Source: Prolixibacteraceae bacterium
GTDB lineage: Bacteria > Bacteroidota > Bacteroidia > Bacteroidales > Prolixibacteraceae
Length of the DNA: 64,000 nucleotides
NCBI GenBank assembly: GCA_003457135.1
Contig: DMSQ01000017.1
Coordinates: 14,686-78,685 of the forward strand
Direction of reading: 5' to 3'
The notes under the pieces were generated by a model. That model was not told the DNA's origin. It worked only from the letters and a program-made list of their open reading frames with translations, and did no database searches. The position numbers and the translations under genes were made by a program. Each line of letters starts with the position of its first letter. The first letter of the stretch is position 1. This document shows positions 9,051-17,428 of this stretch, piece after piece.

Positions 9051-9648
9051 TCAGCACAAACAACACAATTAAAATTCCGGCAGTTTTATTGATCCACCAT
9101 AAAATACGCAGATTAAACTTGTGTTTAAATATACTGACAACTCCCGACAGTGAAAACCACCAGATAAAAGCTCCGCTAAAAATTCCGAGAATGACAAAAA
9201 ACGAATGATATGGTTTCTCCATACTAATCGCTACACCCGAACTGGTAAAAACAGCAAGAAATACAAAAACGGTAAGCGGATTGGAAATAGTGACCAGAAA
9301 ACTTGAAATAATATCCTGAAAATGAGTGTTTCCTTTTAGTCGGTTGCGACGTAAATCAGTCACCGGATTTTTAAAGAAGATGTGAATGCCAAGCGCCAAA
9401 ACAACCAAAGCGCCAAAAGCCTGGAAAAGCAATTCATTTTCACGGATGAAATCAATAATAAAAGTCAGGCTGAAACCGGCTATGACAGCATAAAGCGTAT
9501 CAGACAAAGCAGCTCCCATTCCTGACATTAAACCGGCCACACGGCTTTTATTCACGGTTCGCTGAATGACTAATATACCTATTGGACCAAGTGGTATGGA
9601 GACCAAAAATCCAATTAAAATTCCTTTCAGTAACAACGTTAAAAACAT
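9013..9648 (-). CDS. LysE-family translocator (amino-acid/metabolite exporter)
   Basis: A 211-residue inner-membrane protein with about six hydrophobic helices. The N-terminal motif GFLVSIPLGPIGILVIQRTV and the following GLMSGMGAALSDTLYAVI are hallmarks of LysE/RhtB exporters. A second amphipathic region SNPLTVFVFLAVF matches the family's central NP motif. Substrate cannot be inferred. The 3' end overlaps a thioesterase remnant on the other strand by 38 bases. Confidence 0.88.
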   Translation of the reverse strand: MFLTLLLKGILIGFLVSIPLGPIGILVIQRTVNKSRVAGLMSGMGAALSDTLYAVIAGFSLTFIIDFIRENELLFQAFGALVVLALGIHIFFKNPVTDLRRNRLKGNTHFQDIISSFLVTISNPLTVFVFLAVFTSSGVAISMEKPYHSFFVILGIFSGAFIWWFSLSGVVSIFKHKFNLRILWWINKTAGILIVLFVLITVVVVVQKGFY

Positions 9649-9776
9649 AGGCCAAAAATAATCGATTTAACCGGTTAACAACATCATATTTCAACTTCAC
9701 AAAACTTTTATATTTCCAAATCGTTTTCGCATAAATTCGTATTTTTAGAACGTTTTAGAATCAAAAAACTTTACAA

Positions 9777-10307
9777 ATGGAAGAACTGGCTGTTGGTACC
9801 CGCGTAGATCATCCTCGTTATGGAGAAGGGATTATCAGTAAAAATAAAATAACCTCGTATGAAATATTTTTTGAACGTGGCGGAAAAATTGAAATTACCA
9901 AACGGAATGAAGATATGGAGGTTATAGACGCTCCGGCAGAGAAACCCAAAAATTCGCTTACCCTTGCTGAAGTTGAAAAAGTATTGCGTTACGTTCTTGA
10001 AGAACAGAGTGCACTTCAGGAAATAGTCCCGCTTGGAGACAAATGGATTGGTGGGAACATGCTTCTGCAGCCTTCAAACCTGTCGTTAAAACCGAAAGAA
10101 ATACCCTTAGAAAATTTCTTTCATAAAATTGTTATGCTCAGGGACCGGCTTCGAGTGCTGGAACAAAATATTAACAGCCACGAGAAATTAACCGACGAAG
10201 AAAAGGTAAATTTGCAGCAATACATTACACGCATTTACGGATCATTAACCACATTTAATATTCTTTTTGCCAACAAAGACCACTATTTTGTTGGCGCAAA
10301 ATCTTAA
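9777..10307 (+). CDS. Conserved protein of unknown function with PcrA-like N-terminal module
   Basis: A 176-residue soluble protein that I cannot assign to a named family. Residues 1-50 (VGTRVDHPRYGEGIISKNK...) resemble the small beta-barrel at the C-terminus of UvrD/PcrA helicases, which reads VxHxxFGxGxI and binds RNA polymerase or nucleic acid; that is a resemblance, not a demonstrated function. The remaining part is mostly helical, with a heptad-like stretch (FFHKIVMLRDRLRVLEQNI). There is no signal peptide or membrane segment. It ends 5 bases before the next gene, an exported esterase, so the two may share a transcript. Confidence 0.75.
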   Translation: MEELAVGTRVDHPRYGEGIISKNKITSYEIFFERGGKIEITKRNEDMEVIDAPAEKPKNSLTLAEVEKVLRYVLEEQSALQEIVPLGDKWIGGNMLLQPSNLSLKPKEIPLENFFHKIVMLRDRLRVLEQNINSHEKLTDEEKVNLQQYITRIYGSLTTFNILFANKDHYFVGAKS

Positions 10308-10312
10308 TCAAT

Positions 10313-11215
10313 ATGAAAACCACTTTAGCAATATTCACTTTAGTCATCATCGGTATATCAGGTGTGGCTCAGGATTTTAAACTCAAAGTATGGCCAAATG
10401 GCGCACCCAGCAGCAATGGGATGACATTGCCCGAAGAAACTTTTGAAGGCAAACGGGTTCGTAATGTTTCTGAAGCCGAAATTTATGTGTATTTGCCAAA
10501 AATAGGAATCAATACCGGTGCAGCAGTGGTCATTTGTCCGGGTGGTGGCTATATCATTGAAGCTATGGACCACGAAGGTTATGATTTGGCTGAATGGCTT
10601 ACCGAACAAGGTGTCGCCGGAATTGTTCTGAAATACCGTTTGCCATACGGACACCACGAAATTCCACTGGAAGATGCACAACGCACCTTAAGGCTTGTAC
10701 ACCAGAAAGCGGCAGAATGGGGCATTAATCCCTCCAAAATAGGCATCGCCGGTTCCTCAGCCGGAGGTCATCTGGCATCAACAGCCGGAACCAAATTTGA
10801 TTTGGGTAAATCAGATACCACCGACCCAATTGAAAAATTCAGTTGTCGTCCCGATTTTATGCTTTTGCTATATCCGGTAATAACTTTCAACGAAGAATTT
10901 GGTCACATGGGCTCACGTGCCAACCTTATTGGTACCGGTAACAAATGGGAACTGGTCGAAAAATACTCGAATGAATTGCATGTTACAGCCCAAACGCCGC
11001 CCACCTTCCTGGTATTGGCCGATGATGATACAGCAGTTCCCCCACGAAATTCGGTTGAGTTTTACATGGCCCTGAAAAAAAACAAAATTCCTGCAGAAAT
11101 GCATATCTTTAAATCAGGAGGTCATGGTTTTGGAATGACAAAAAAGAACCTTCCAGTTGATCAGTGGCCAAACCTGTTTGCGCAGTGGATGAAAGCTCAG
11201 GGAATTACAAAGTAA
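10313..11215 (+). CDS. Exported alpha/beta-hydrolase (acetyl-esterase/BD-FAE-like)
   Basis: A 300-residue enzyme with an N-terminal signal peptide (MKTTLAIFTLVIIGISGVAQ). It shows the oxyanion region CPGGGYIIEAMDHEGYDLA, the nucleophile elbow GSSAGGHLA and the late motif FKSGGHGFGM carrying the catalytic His, with Asp of LADDDTAVPP as third triad member. This is the pattern of carbohydrate esterases and xylan deacetylases of the BD-FAE/Axe-like group common in Bacteroidota. It likely removes acetyl groups from plant glycans in the periplasm or outside. No polysaccharide-utilisation genes adjoin it. Confidence 0.85.
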   Translation: MKTTLAIFTLVIIGISGVAQDFKLKVWPNGAPSSNGMTLPEETFEGKRVRNVSEAEIYVYLPKIGINTGAAVVICPGGGYIIEAMDHEGYDLAEWLTEQGVAGIVLKYRLPYGHHEIPLEDAQRTLRLVHQKAAEWGINPSKIGIAGSSAGGHLASTAGTKFDLGKSDTTDPIEKFSCRPDFMLLLYPVITFNEEFGHMGSRANLIGTGNKWELVEKYSNELHVTAQTPPTFLVLADDDTAVPPRNSVEFYMALKKNKIPAEMHIFKSGGHGFGMTKKNLPVDQWPNLFAQWMKAQGITK

Positions 11216-11255
11216 CTGTGAATACCAAATTGTTATCATGGTTGTATGGTTATCG

Positions 11256-11323
11256 TTGTTGTAATTGTTCATTTAACCCGACTCTGACTACAACAACTAC
11301 AACAATTACAACAATTACAACAA
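11256..11323. repeat. Inverted and tandem AT-rich repeat
   Basis: TTGTTGTAATTGTT at 11256-11269 is perfectly complemented by AACAATTACAACAA at 11301-11314, and again by an overlapping copy at 11310-11323. The right side is a run of ACAACAATT-like units. It could fold as a hairpin in the transcript of the esterase gene; no T-run follows, so it is not called as a terminator. Confidence 0.5.
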
Positions 11324-11345
11324 AATAATCCTGACTTTTACAATC

Positions 11346-11885
11346 ATGTACTCAAACACTCATCCGGTTAATGTTCTGAAATTTTGTCCACGATGCGGAT
11401 CAGCACATTTTCAGGCAACCTGCAACCGCTCATTCAAATGCGAAGATTGTTCGTTTAACTATTACGTCAATTCGTCGGCAGCAGTCGCTGTTTTGCTTTT
11501 TAATGATAAAGGTGAACTTCTGCTTACCCGTCGGGCTGTAGAACCGCATATCGGCAAACTTGATTTGCCCGGAGGATTTATCGATCCGGGAGAAACCGCC
11601 GAACAGGCTGCCATCCGCGAAATTCAGGAAGAATTGGGTATTCAGGTTCATTCTCTCCGGTACTTTGGCTCCTTCCCAAACGAATATGTTTACTCCGGAT
11701 TTTCAGTTTACACAATCGATCTGGCATTTTTTGCCCAAACTGAAAATTTACACCAAATGACTGCCAGCGACGACGTTTCATCGTTTGAATTTCATAAACT
11801 ACAAGATGTTGATCCTGAGGAAATGCCTTCCATTTCAATGTATAACATCATAAAAGAACTGATCTCACGTGAAGGAACTTATTAA
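11346..11885 (+). CDS. Nudix hydrolase with N-terminal zinc ribbon
   Basis: A 179-residue protein. Residues 10-40 hold a zinc ribbon (CPRCG ... CNRSFKCEDC, four Cys), as in NudC/NADH-pyrophosphatase-like and related Nudix enzymes. The Nudix box GGFIDPGETAEQAAIREIQE is complete with the following ELGI, so the catalytic glutamates of REIQEEL are present. The substrate is a nucleoside diphosphate linked to another moiety, not predictable further. Its stop codon overlaps the start of the aminopeptidase gene by 17 bases, so the two are translationally coupled. Confidence 0.88.
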   Translation: MYSNTHPVNVLKFCPRCGSAHFQATCNRSFKCEDCSFNYYVNSSAAVAVLLFNDKGELLLTRRAVEPHIGKLDLPGGFIDPGETAEQAAIREIQEELGIQVHSLRYFGSFPNEYVYSGFSVYTIDLAFFAQTENLHQMTASDDVSSFEFHKLQDVDPEEMPSISMYNIIKELISREGTY

Positions 11886-13653
11886 AGAAAGAATCAGCGC
11901 ACTGCGTTCGAAAATGCAGGACGCCGGAATTGAAGCGTATTTGATATACGGAACCGATCCGCACTTGAGCGAATATGTACCGGAACATTGGCTTACGCGA
12001 CTTTTTATTTCTGGGTTTACCGGATCAGCCGGAATGGTTATAATCAGCAGTGAAAAAGCTGCTCTTTGGACTGACTCACGCTATTTTCTTCAGGCCGAAG
12101 AACAAATTCAGGGCTCAGGAATTGAACTCGTTAAAATGCGTACACCGGGTTATCCTGAACCTGCAGAATGGCTGAAAATAAACCTGAAGGCTGGTGTACA
12201 AGTTGGCACAGATGAATCGTGCATTTCGGCCAATCAATACAGATCAATGCTGCAAATGTTGGATCAATCCGGAATTATCCTGAAAGAATCGGGCGATTTA
12301 CTGAATGAAATATGGCCTGATCGCCCTGCCCTGCCCGATTCCGAAATATACGAACACGAACTTCGTTTTGCATCTACCGACCGAAAAACGAAAACAACTG
12401 CCATTTGCTACGAACTGGAAAAATTGGGCGCCGATCTCCAGATTATTACCTCATTGGACGATCTGGCATGGACGTTTAACCTTCGTGGAACCGATGTGGA
12501 ATGCAATCCGGTGTTTATGGCTTACGCAGCAATTTCAACTACGGAAACTACGCTGTTTATTGATGATCACAAACTTCCTTCCGGATTAAAAACAAAACTT
12601 GAAACAGAAGGAATACAGATTAGGGCATATCGTGAATTAGCCGATTTCCTGAGGAATTTGCCAACGAGTACCCGGGTTCTTCTCGATCCCGATCGCACCA
12701 ATCAATCTATCCTGAAAAATATACCCGATCAATGCACCATTATTGAAAGCTTGTCGGTTCCCTGCAAATTAAAAGCAATTAAATCTGAAGCCGAAATCAG
12801 CAACATCAGGCAAGCCATGAAAAAAGATGGCGTTGCGATGGTTGAGTTTCTTTATTGGCTTGAAAATAAGCTGGATAATATTACAGTAACCGAATACACA
12901 GTTGCTGAAAAACTGACTGAATTTCGCGCTAAACAGCCTGATTTCAAAGGGATCAGTTTCTTCCCGATTGTTGGTTATAAAGAACACGGGGCCATTGTTC
13001 ATTTCCATGTTTCAGAAGACAATGCTTTGCCCATCGAAAAGGACGGATTTCTGCTTTTTGATTCCGGCGGACAATACTTAGACGGAACAACCGATATTAC
13101 ACGGACCATCGCTTTATCGGAACTGACCAGTCAGCAAAAAACGGATTTCACCCTTGTGCTGAAAGGAATGATCTCACTAACCCTGGCAAAGTTTCCTCTT
13201 AACACACGCGGTTATCATCTCGACATACTGGCCCGAAAAGAAATGTGGCAACATGGATTAAATTATGGGCATGGAACCGGCCATGGTGTTGGCTATTTCC
13301 TGAATGTGCACGAAGGCCCGATGAGCATCCGCCAGGAATATAACGACCGTGTGATAGAAGCCGGGATGGTTTTATCGAACGAACCTGCTCTTTACCGATT
13401 AGGGGAATATGGAATACGGACCGAAAATATGATGGTTTGCGTGACAGACCAATCAACTGGATTCGGCGATTTTCTAAAATTTGACACACTCACCCTTTGC
13501 CCGATTGACACCAAAGCTATTGATAAAAACCAATTATGTCTGGAAGAAATAAATTGGTTAAATCATTATCACAAACGGGTTTATGATGAGTTGAAACCAC
13601 TTGTAAACAATGAGTTGAAAGCATTTATGAAGGAACTGACAAAACCGATCTGA
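11869..13653 (+). CDS. Xaa-Pro aminopeptidase (aminopeptidase P, M24B)
   Basis: A 594-residue cytosolic metallopeptidase removing N-terminal residues before proline. Two N-terminal creatinase-like domains precede the pita-bread catalytic domain. Its five metal ligands are visible: Asp398 (FDSGG), Asp409 (DITRT, 11 residues later as in E. coli PepP), His472 (GTGHGVG), Glu505 (NEPALY) and Glu519 (RTENM). The length suits the long, eukaryote-like aminopeptidase P1 type. The start is a GTG at 11869 inside the 3' end of the Nudix gene; the next Met (residue 16) would also keep the fold. The first domain begins close to either. Confidence 0.9.
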   Translation: MKELIKERISALRSKMQDAGIEAYLIYGTDPHLSEYVPEHWLTRLFISGFTGSAGMVIISSEKAALWTDSRYFLQAEEQIQGSGIELVKMRTPGYPEPAEWLKINLKAGVQVGTDESCISANQYRSMLQMLDQSGIILKESGDLLNEIWPDRPALPDSEIYEHELRFASTDRKTKTTAICYELEKLGADLQIITSLDDLAWTFNLRGTDVECNPVFMAYAAISTTETTLFIDDHKLPSGLKTKLETEGIQIRAYRELADFLRNLPTSTRVLLDPDRTNQSILKNIPDQCTIIESLSVPCKLKAIKSEAEISNIRQAMKKDGVAMVEFLYWLENKLDNITVTEYTVAEKLTEFRAKQPDFKGISFFPIVGYKEHGAIVHFHVSEDNALPIEKDGFLLFDSGGQYLDGTTDITRTIALSELTSQQKTDFTLVLKGMISLTLAKFPLNTRGYHLDILARKEMWQHGLNYGHGTGHGVGYFLNVHEGPMSIRQEYNDRVIEAGMVLSNEPALYRLGEYGIRTENMMVCVTDQSTGFGDFLKFDTLTLCPIDTKAIDKNQLCLEEINWLNHYHKRVYDELKPLVNNELKAFMKELTKPI

Positions 13654-13799
13654 TCTAACCACTTCATACAAATTAGGGGCTGTTGAGGTGTACTTGTTTC
13701 TGGTTTGACCCCTGAATTACCGGCGAGCTACAAAATTGCATCCCGGATAGATTTATCCCTAAACATTGATTAAATTTGTCAAAATTATGAGGTTTTACT

Positions 13800-14264
13800 A
13801 TGAGAATTCAAAAGATATATATTGACACTTCTGTACTTGGAGGATATTTTGATAAAGAGTTTGATGTTGCAACCCGGAGACTATTTGATGAGGTTAAAAA
13901 AGGAGAATACAAGGTAGTAATATCTAATGTAACTGAAGGTGAATTACTAAATGCCCCGGAACGTGTAAGAACTTTATTAAATGATTTGGAAATTGACTAC
14001 GAAGTAATCGCGCTAACTGGTGATGTTGTAAGTTTAGCATTGGAATACATTAGGGAAAATGTTGTTGACCAATCCAGTTATGATGATTGTTTGCATATTG
14101 CCATTGCGACAATCTCAAGACTTGATTTATTGGTAAGCTGGAATTTTAAGCACATTGTAAATATCAAAAGAATTCGGGGATATAATGGGATTAACATTAA
14201 AAATGGATATCCTTCAATTGAGATTCGTTCACCTAAAGATTTGATTGATTATGAAAACGCCTAA
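13800..14264 (+). CDS. PIN-domain protein, putative VapC-like toxin
   Basis: A 154-residue PIN-fold protein, expected to be a Mg-dependent ribonuclease. The N-terminal strand IYIDTSVLGGYF carries the first acidic residue (Asp9), a mid Glu lies in NVTEGELL, and the later acidic pair is in SSYDDCLHIAIA. A small open frame for a putative antitoxin follows at 14279, so this is probably a toxin-first type II pair. The 3' end carries one unit of a 28-base tandem duplication. Base composition looks more AT-rich than the neighbours, consistent with transfer. TAAATTTG at 13771-13778 could be a promoter -7 box, though no clear -33 is seen. Confidence 0.75.
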   Translation: MRIQKIYIDTSVLGGYFDKEFDVATRRLFDEVKKGEYKVVISNVTEGELLNAPERVRTLLNDLEIDYEVIALTGDVVSLALEYIRENVVDQSSYDDCLHIAIATISRLDLLVSWNFKHIVNIKRIRGYNGINIKNGYPSIEIRSPKDLIDYENA

Positions 14265-14297
14265 AGATTTGATTGATTATGAAAACGCCTAAAGATT
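14232..14297 (+). repeat. 28-base tandem duplication at the toxin/antitoxin junction
   Basis: Bases 14232-14259 and 14260-14287 are identical, beginning CCTAAAGATTTGATTG, and the first 10 bases of the unit follow again at 14288-14297. It spans the PIN gene's stop and the small gene's start. Removing one unit would leave the two genes overlapping through ATGAAAACGCCTAA. Confidence 0.95.
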
Positions 14298-14449
14298 ACG
14301 ATTGTGTAAAAATGATGCGGGATATCCGCGATAAAGTAAATGCCGAGATCGTTCAACTGGATTCTGCACAAATTGTAGAGTATTTCCGTAAAAAATCGGA
14401 GGAATTTGAGAGAAAATATGGTCAGGTAACTAAGACCCATCTGCCATAG
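14279..14449 (+). CDS. Small protein, putative antitoxin of the PIN toxin
   Basis: An ATG-started frame of 56 residues, too short for many gene callers. It begins MKTPKDYDCVKMMRDIRD and is helical and charged, with YFRKKSEEFERKYGQ near the end. Small proteins with a VKMMRDIRDK motif occur next to PIN genes in Bacteroidota and cyanobacteria, which supports the antitoxin role; this is from memory of that pattern. The start lies 15 bases after the PIN stop because of a 28-base duplication; without it the genes would overlap. A strong bidirectional terminator lies about 130 bases downstream. Confidence 0.65.
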   Translation: MKTPKDYDCVKMMRDIRDKVNAEIVQLDSAQIVEYFRKKSEEFERKYGQVTKTHLP

Positions 14450-14577
14450 GTGTTCAACTAAAAGTTTGGCAAACAAGCATACAATTATTTTAACTTTATT
14501 GAAAATTCCAAAACAAAAAAAAGGAAACATGTAGGATTACGAACTTATTAAAAATAAATCTAATAATCCCGATTTGA

Positions 14578-14613
14578 AAAAACCGTCTCAGAAACAGATC
14601 CGAGACGGTTTTT
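14578..14613. terminator. Bidirectional rho-independent terminator
   Basis: Stem AAAAACCGTCTC (14578-14589) pairs perfectly with GAGACGGTTTTT (14602-14613) around a 12-base loop. T-runs occur on both strands. It serves the rightward toxin/antitoxin pair and the leftward isomerase-like gene whose stop is at 14634. Confidence 0.88.
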
Positions 14614-14633
14614 CTATTTGAAATTGAATCTGT

Positions 14634-15494
14634 TTACTTCACATATTCAGCATTTTGCAAAAATTCCAATGATTTCTGTACGCTTTCAATCGGAGTGAAA
14701 TTGTATTCTTCCACTTCGACGATGATTTTTTTCATTCCTGATTTTTCAGCATTTTCGAAAATGGGTTTGAAATCCATAGGACCAGCTCCAACTTCGGCTT
14801 TGTCTTTCACATGCCACAATTCGAAACGTCCGGGATAGGCATTAAAATAATCAACCGGATTTTTGCCACCTTCAGTAATCCAGTACAAATCCATCTCAAA
14901 CATTACTTTGGCCGGATCTGTATTTTTCAGCATAAAGTCATAAATGGTCTCACCTTCAAGGTCTTTGAATTCTTCGCTGTGGTTGTGGTATCCGAAACGA
15001 ATACCGGCCGCATTACATTTTTCGCCAACAGCATTGAAATAGTCGCAATATTGTTTTAAACCTGCCAGGCTGGTATAACCTTCTTCACCCATCCAAGGTT
15101 GAACTATGTAGCTTACCCCGGCAGCTTTGTGGGCGGCAATGCAGGTATCCCACCAGGCCATTGTTTCAGCCCATTTTACTGAATCTGGCAAACCTTGTCC
15201 GGTGTGAGATGCCAAAAAAGTCAATTTATTGGCTTCTGTCAATGCTTTAAATTCTGCTGGTTCAATACCGTAAAATTTACCATCGCCGTAACCGGCAGCT
15301 TCAATAAACTGGTAGCCCATAGCTCCCACTTTTTCGATGGTCCCTTTGGCATCAGTTTTCATGTCGTCTTTTACCGACCACAACTGAAGTCCCACAACTT
15401 TAGCAGGTTTTGGAGGGGTACACGAAACAATTTCACTGGCAACAAATACCGCCAGAGCAACGATGGTCAATGATTTTTTCAAATTTAAACTCAT
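14634..15494 (-). CDS. Sugar phosphate isomerase/epimerase-like TIM-barrel lipoprotein
   Basis: A 286-residue protein of the xylose-isomerase-like TIM barrel superfamily. The barrel starts at VVGLQLWSVKDDM and shows the usual metal-site motifs: YHNHSEEF (His), FEMDLYWI (Glu/Asp), WHVKDK (His) and IVEVEEY (Glu) at the last strand. The N-terminus is a lipoprotein signal ending in IVSC, so it is probably anchored in the periplasm, as many Bacteroidota members are. Such proteins act on sugars or cyclitols; the exact substrate is unknown. The next leftward gene upstream is an SGNH esterase, suggesting a glycan-related setting. Confidence 0.85.
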   Translation of the reverse strand: MSLNLKKSLTIVALAVFVASEIVSCTPPKPAKVVGLQLWSVKDDMKTDAKGTIEKVGAMGYQFIEAAGYGDGKFYGIEPAEFKALTEANKLTFLASHTGQGLPDSVKWAETMAWWDTCIAAHKAAGVSYIVQPWMGEEGYTSLAGLKQYCDYFNAVGEKCNAAGIRFGYHNHSEEFKDLEGETIYDFMLKNTDPAKVMFEMDLYWITEGGKNPVDYFNAYPGRFELWHVKDKAEVGAGPMDFKPIFENAEKSGMKKIIVEVEEYNFTPIESVQKSLEFLQNAEYVK

Positions 15495-15619
15495 GATTAA
15501 AAAATTTAGTTGGTGTGAACGATTATTTGTATGTTTATTTACAATTCAGTCCAAAAATAGGTTCAAAAAACCAATCCTGAAACAAATTCAGAAATTTTGT
15601 TTTTTTGCACGGTTGACCA

Positions 15620-16717
15620 TTACAGTTCACTATCAAGATAATCCCATCCCAACACACTGGACATCACCGGCAAAACATGAACTGCCATTTTTCGTTGTCC
15701 AATATAATTAGGGTGAGTATCCGATCCGAGATCCTTTTCAGGATCCATCAAATAGCTTGGTATTCCAACAAAATAGACATTTTTCTTCTGATAGACTGAC
15801 CTGAAATCTTCAACCATTTCTTTTACATACGAATAGCAAGGTTCGTCAGTCATTGGTCCAACTACACAAAAAACAGGTAAATCGCCGTATTGTGTAAAAA
15901 CTTCATTAATCAGTTTTACATATCCGGCTTTAAATACATCTTTATCAGGAAAAGGTTTGGTACTAAAATCGTTGGTTCCTAAATTAATCACTACCACATC
16001 AGGCTTCCATAATTTGAAATCCCAGAGCGGCAGTTCTTTCTCGTCAAACATCCGGTTAAATCGTCGCGGCATTGTTCCGGCTGGTGAAACCTTTTCTTTA
16101 TATCCGTAATTTCGAACTGCGCCCTCTCCTGAATGCGCCACAATGTGGTAATCGGCCTTAAATGCACGTGCCATAATTGGTGCATAACTCTGGTAATTAT
16201 TTTCGGTTGATGGTTTCCATCGTTCACTTTTCGATAAGCCTTCGGTACCGTATCCACAGGTAATTGAATTGCCAATAAATTCAATCTTTCGGTTGGGAAT
16301 ATCTTTCCAGGGAAGCATTTCTCCTTTTTCAGATATCAGGATGCCTTTAAACGATCCGGTTCCCTGATTACCTTCAGTCCGTTTATAAATCCGGATATGG
16401 TGAATTTGGTTTCCGAGTTTTACAGCGATTTGTAAAGTTGTGTCGCTTTTTACCTCAAAAGTTTTGGAAGACTGATCATCAACAAAAATATTGTAATAAT
16501 TGTGGCCGGTATCGTTCATTTTAACGGCACATTCGCTCCCGTTGAAGCTGAACTGGATGTACACCCCTGACCAATCGTAACGAACTTCCTGTGGATTCGA
16601 AAAATCGAAACGTCCGACATAGCGGATGGCTTCATGACTTGCCGGAATAAATTTCGTTTGAGAAAATCCGGAGAAGACAGTCAGGAGAAAGAGAAATGCA
16701 AATAATATTCGGTTCAT
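15620..16717 (-). CDS. Exported SGNH/GDSL esterase, CE2-type acetyl esterase
   Basis: A 365-residue enzyme, counted from MNRILFAFLF at 16717, which gives a normal signal peptide ending in GFSQ; an upstream in-frame ATG at 16741 would only add eight residues before it. Residues 25-140 form a beta-rich N-terminal domain (YVGRFDFSN, WSGVYIQFSF), and the SGNH hydrolase domain follows with the nucleophile block FIGNSITCGYG, LGTNDFS and the DTHPN catalytic Asp/His. That order is the carbohydrate esterase family 2 architecture, which deacetylates xylan or mannan oligosaccharides. It likely works outside the cytoplasm. Confidence 0.85.
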   Translation of the reverse strand: MNRILFAFLFLLTVFSGFSQTKFIPASHEAIRYVGRFDFSNPQEVRYDWSGVYIQFSFNGSECAVKMNDTGHNYYNIFVDDQSSKTFEVKSDTTLQIAVKLGNQIHHIRIYKRTEGNQGTGSFKGILISEKGEMLPWKDIPNRKIEFIGNSITCGYGTEGLSKSERWKPSTENNYQSYAPIMARAFKADYHIVAHSGEGAVRNYGYKEKVSPAGTMPRRFNRMFDEKELPLWDFKLWKPDVVVINLGTNDFSTKPFPDKDVFKAGYVKLINEVFTQYGDLPVFCVVGPMTDEPCYSYVKEMVEDFRSVYQKKNVYFVGIPSYLMDPEKDLGSDTHPNYIGQRKMAVHVLPVMSSVLGWDYLDSEL

Positions 16718-16789
16718 AATTGTATCGTATTTTATTTTCAAAGTTTCATTAACGATTAAAGCTGGTACTTTCTCTCTGAAATGCTCCCT

Positions 16790-16866
16790 TCGACTGCTTC
16801 GTACTCAGGGAGCGGCACTTCGGTCTTCGGTCTTCTGACTTCGGTCTTCCGACTTCCGACTTCCAA
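16790..16866. repeat. Low-complexity TTCGGTCTTC-type repeat
   Basis: Between the esterase and the thioesterase gene, short units of the form ACTTCGGTCTTC/GACTTCCGACTTCC repeat imperfectly. No protein-coding sense is apparent. Such purine/pyrimidine-skewed strings are common between genes in this phylum. Confidence 0.5.
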
Positions 16867-17352
16867 CTATTCTCCCTCAAAAAAGGCATCAACACCCGGA
16901 TAATTGTATTTTTCGCGTGCTTCTGTTTCCGATAACAGGAAATACCGAAGTTCAGCTTCCGCACAAACCAATCCTGAAGAATTGATCAACCGTGACTCAA
17001 TCACCGCCATCCGTTTGTTTTGATCAAGTAATCTGGCCCGAATAGTTATTTCGCCCTGATCAATCAATAAAGGCTTTTTAAACCTGACTTTCATTTCAGC
17101 CGTCACACCGACTGTTCCACATTTGACGTAAACTAACCAGCCGGCAATTTCATCGAGCAAAGTTGACTGTATTCCGCCATGCAATACCTTCGGATAGCTT
17201 TGCAAAATTGGGCGGGGATTCCAGTACGAAACTAATTCGTCGCCGTCTTCCCAGAATTCCAGATGCAAACCAAACTCGTTGTACGGCGAACATCCGAAAC
17301 ATTGATATAGCTCCGGATCATCGTTCAGATGTATATTTTTGATCTTTCTCAT
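16867..17352 (-). CDS. PaaI-type hotdog-fold thioesterase
   Basis: A 161-residue protein with the hotdog helix motif LHGGIQSTLLDEIAGWLVY, which in PaaI/YdiI-like enzymes carries the catalytic acid (here Asp/Glu of LLDEIA), and the strand VTAEMKVRFKKPLLIDQGEI. It probably hydrolyses acyl-CoA thioesters. N-terminal residues FGCSPYNEFGLHLEFWEDGD match the usual first hotdog strand. Its start region overlaps, on the other strand, only the untranslated leader of the nucleoside phosphorylase gene. Confidence 0.82.
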   Translation of the reverse strand: MRKIKNIHLNDDPELYQCFGCSPYNEFGLHLEFWEDGDELVSYWNPRPILQSYPKVLHGGIQSTLLDEIAGWLVYVKCGTVGVTAEMKVRFKKPLLIDQGEITIRARLLDQNKRMAVIESRLINSSGLVCAEAELRYFLLSETEAREKYNYPGVDAFFEGE

Positions 17353-17428
17353 GTTTTACAAAAATAATTTAAAATCATTGACTTTTAGATTCATTATACC
17401 TAGATTAGGCAGTCTAAAAAAATTTGAA

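Noticed and set aside
14261..14530. Open frame on the minus strand, 89 codons
   Set aside because: It lies opposite the small antitoxin gene, has no recognisable protein pattern and runs against a clear plus-strand gene pair.
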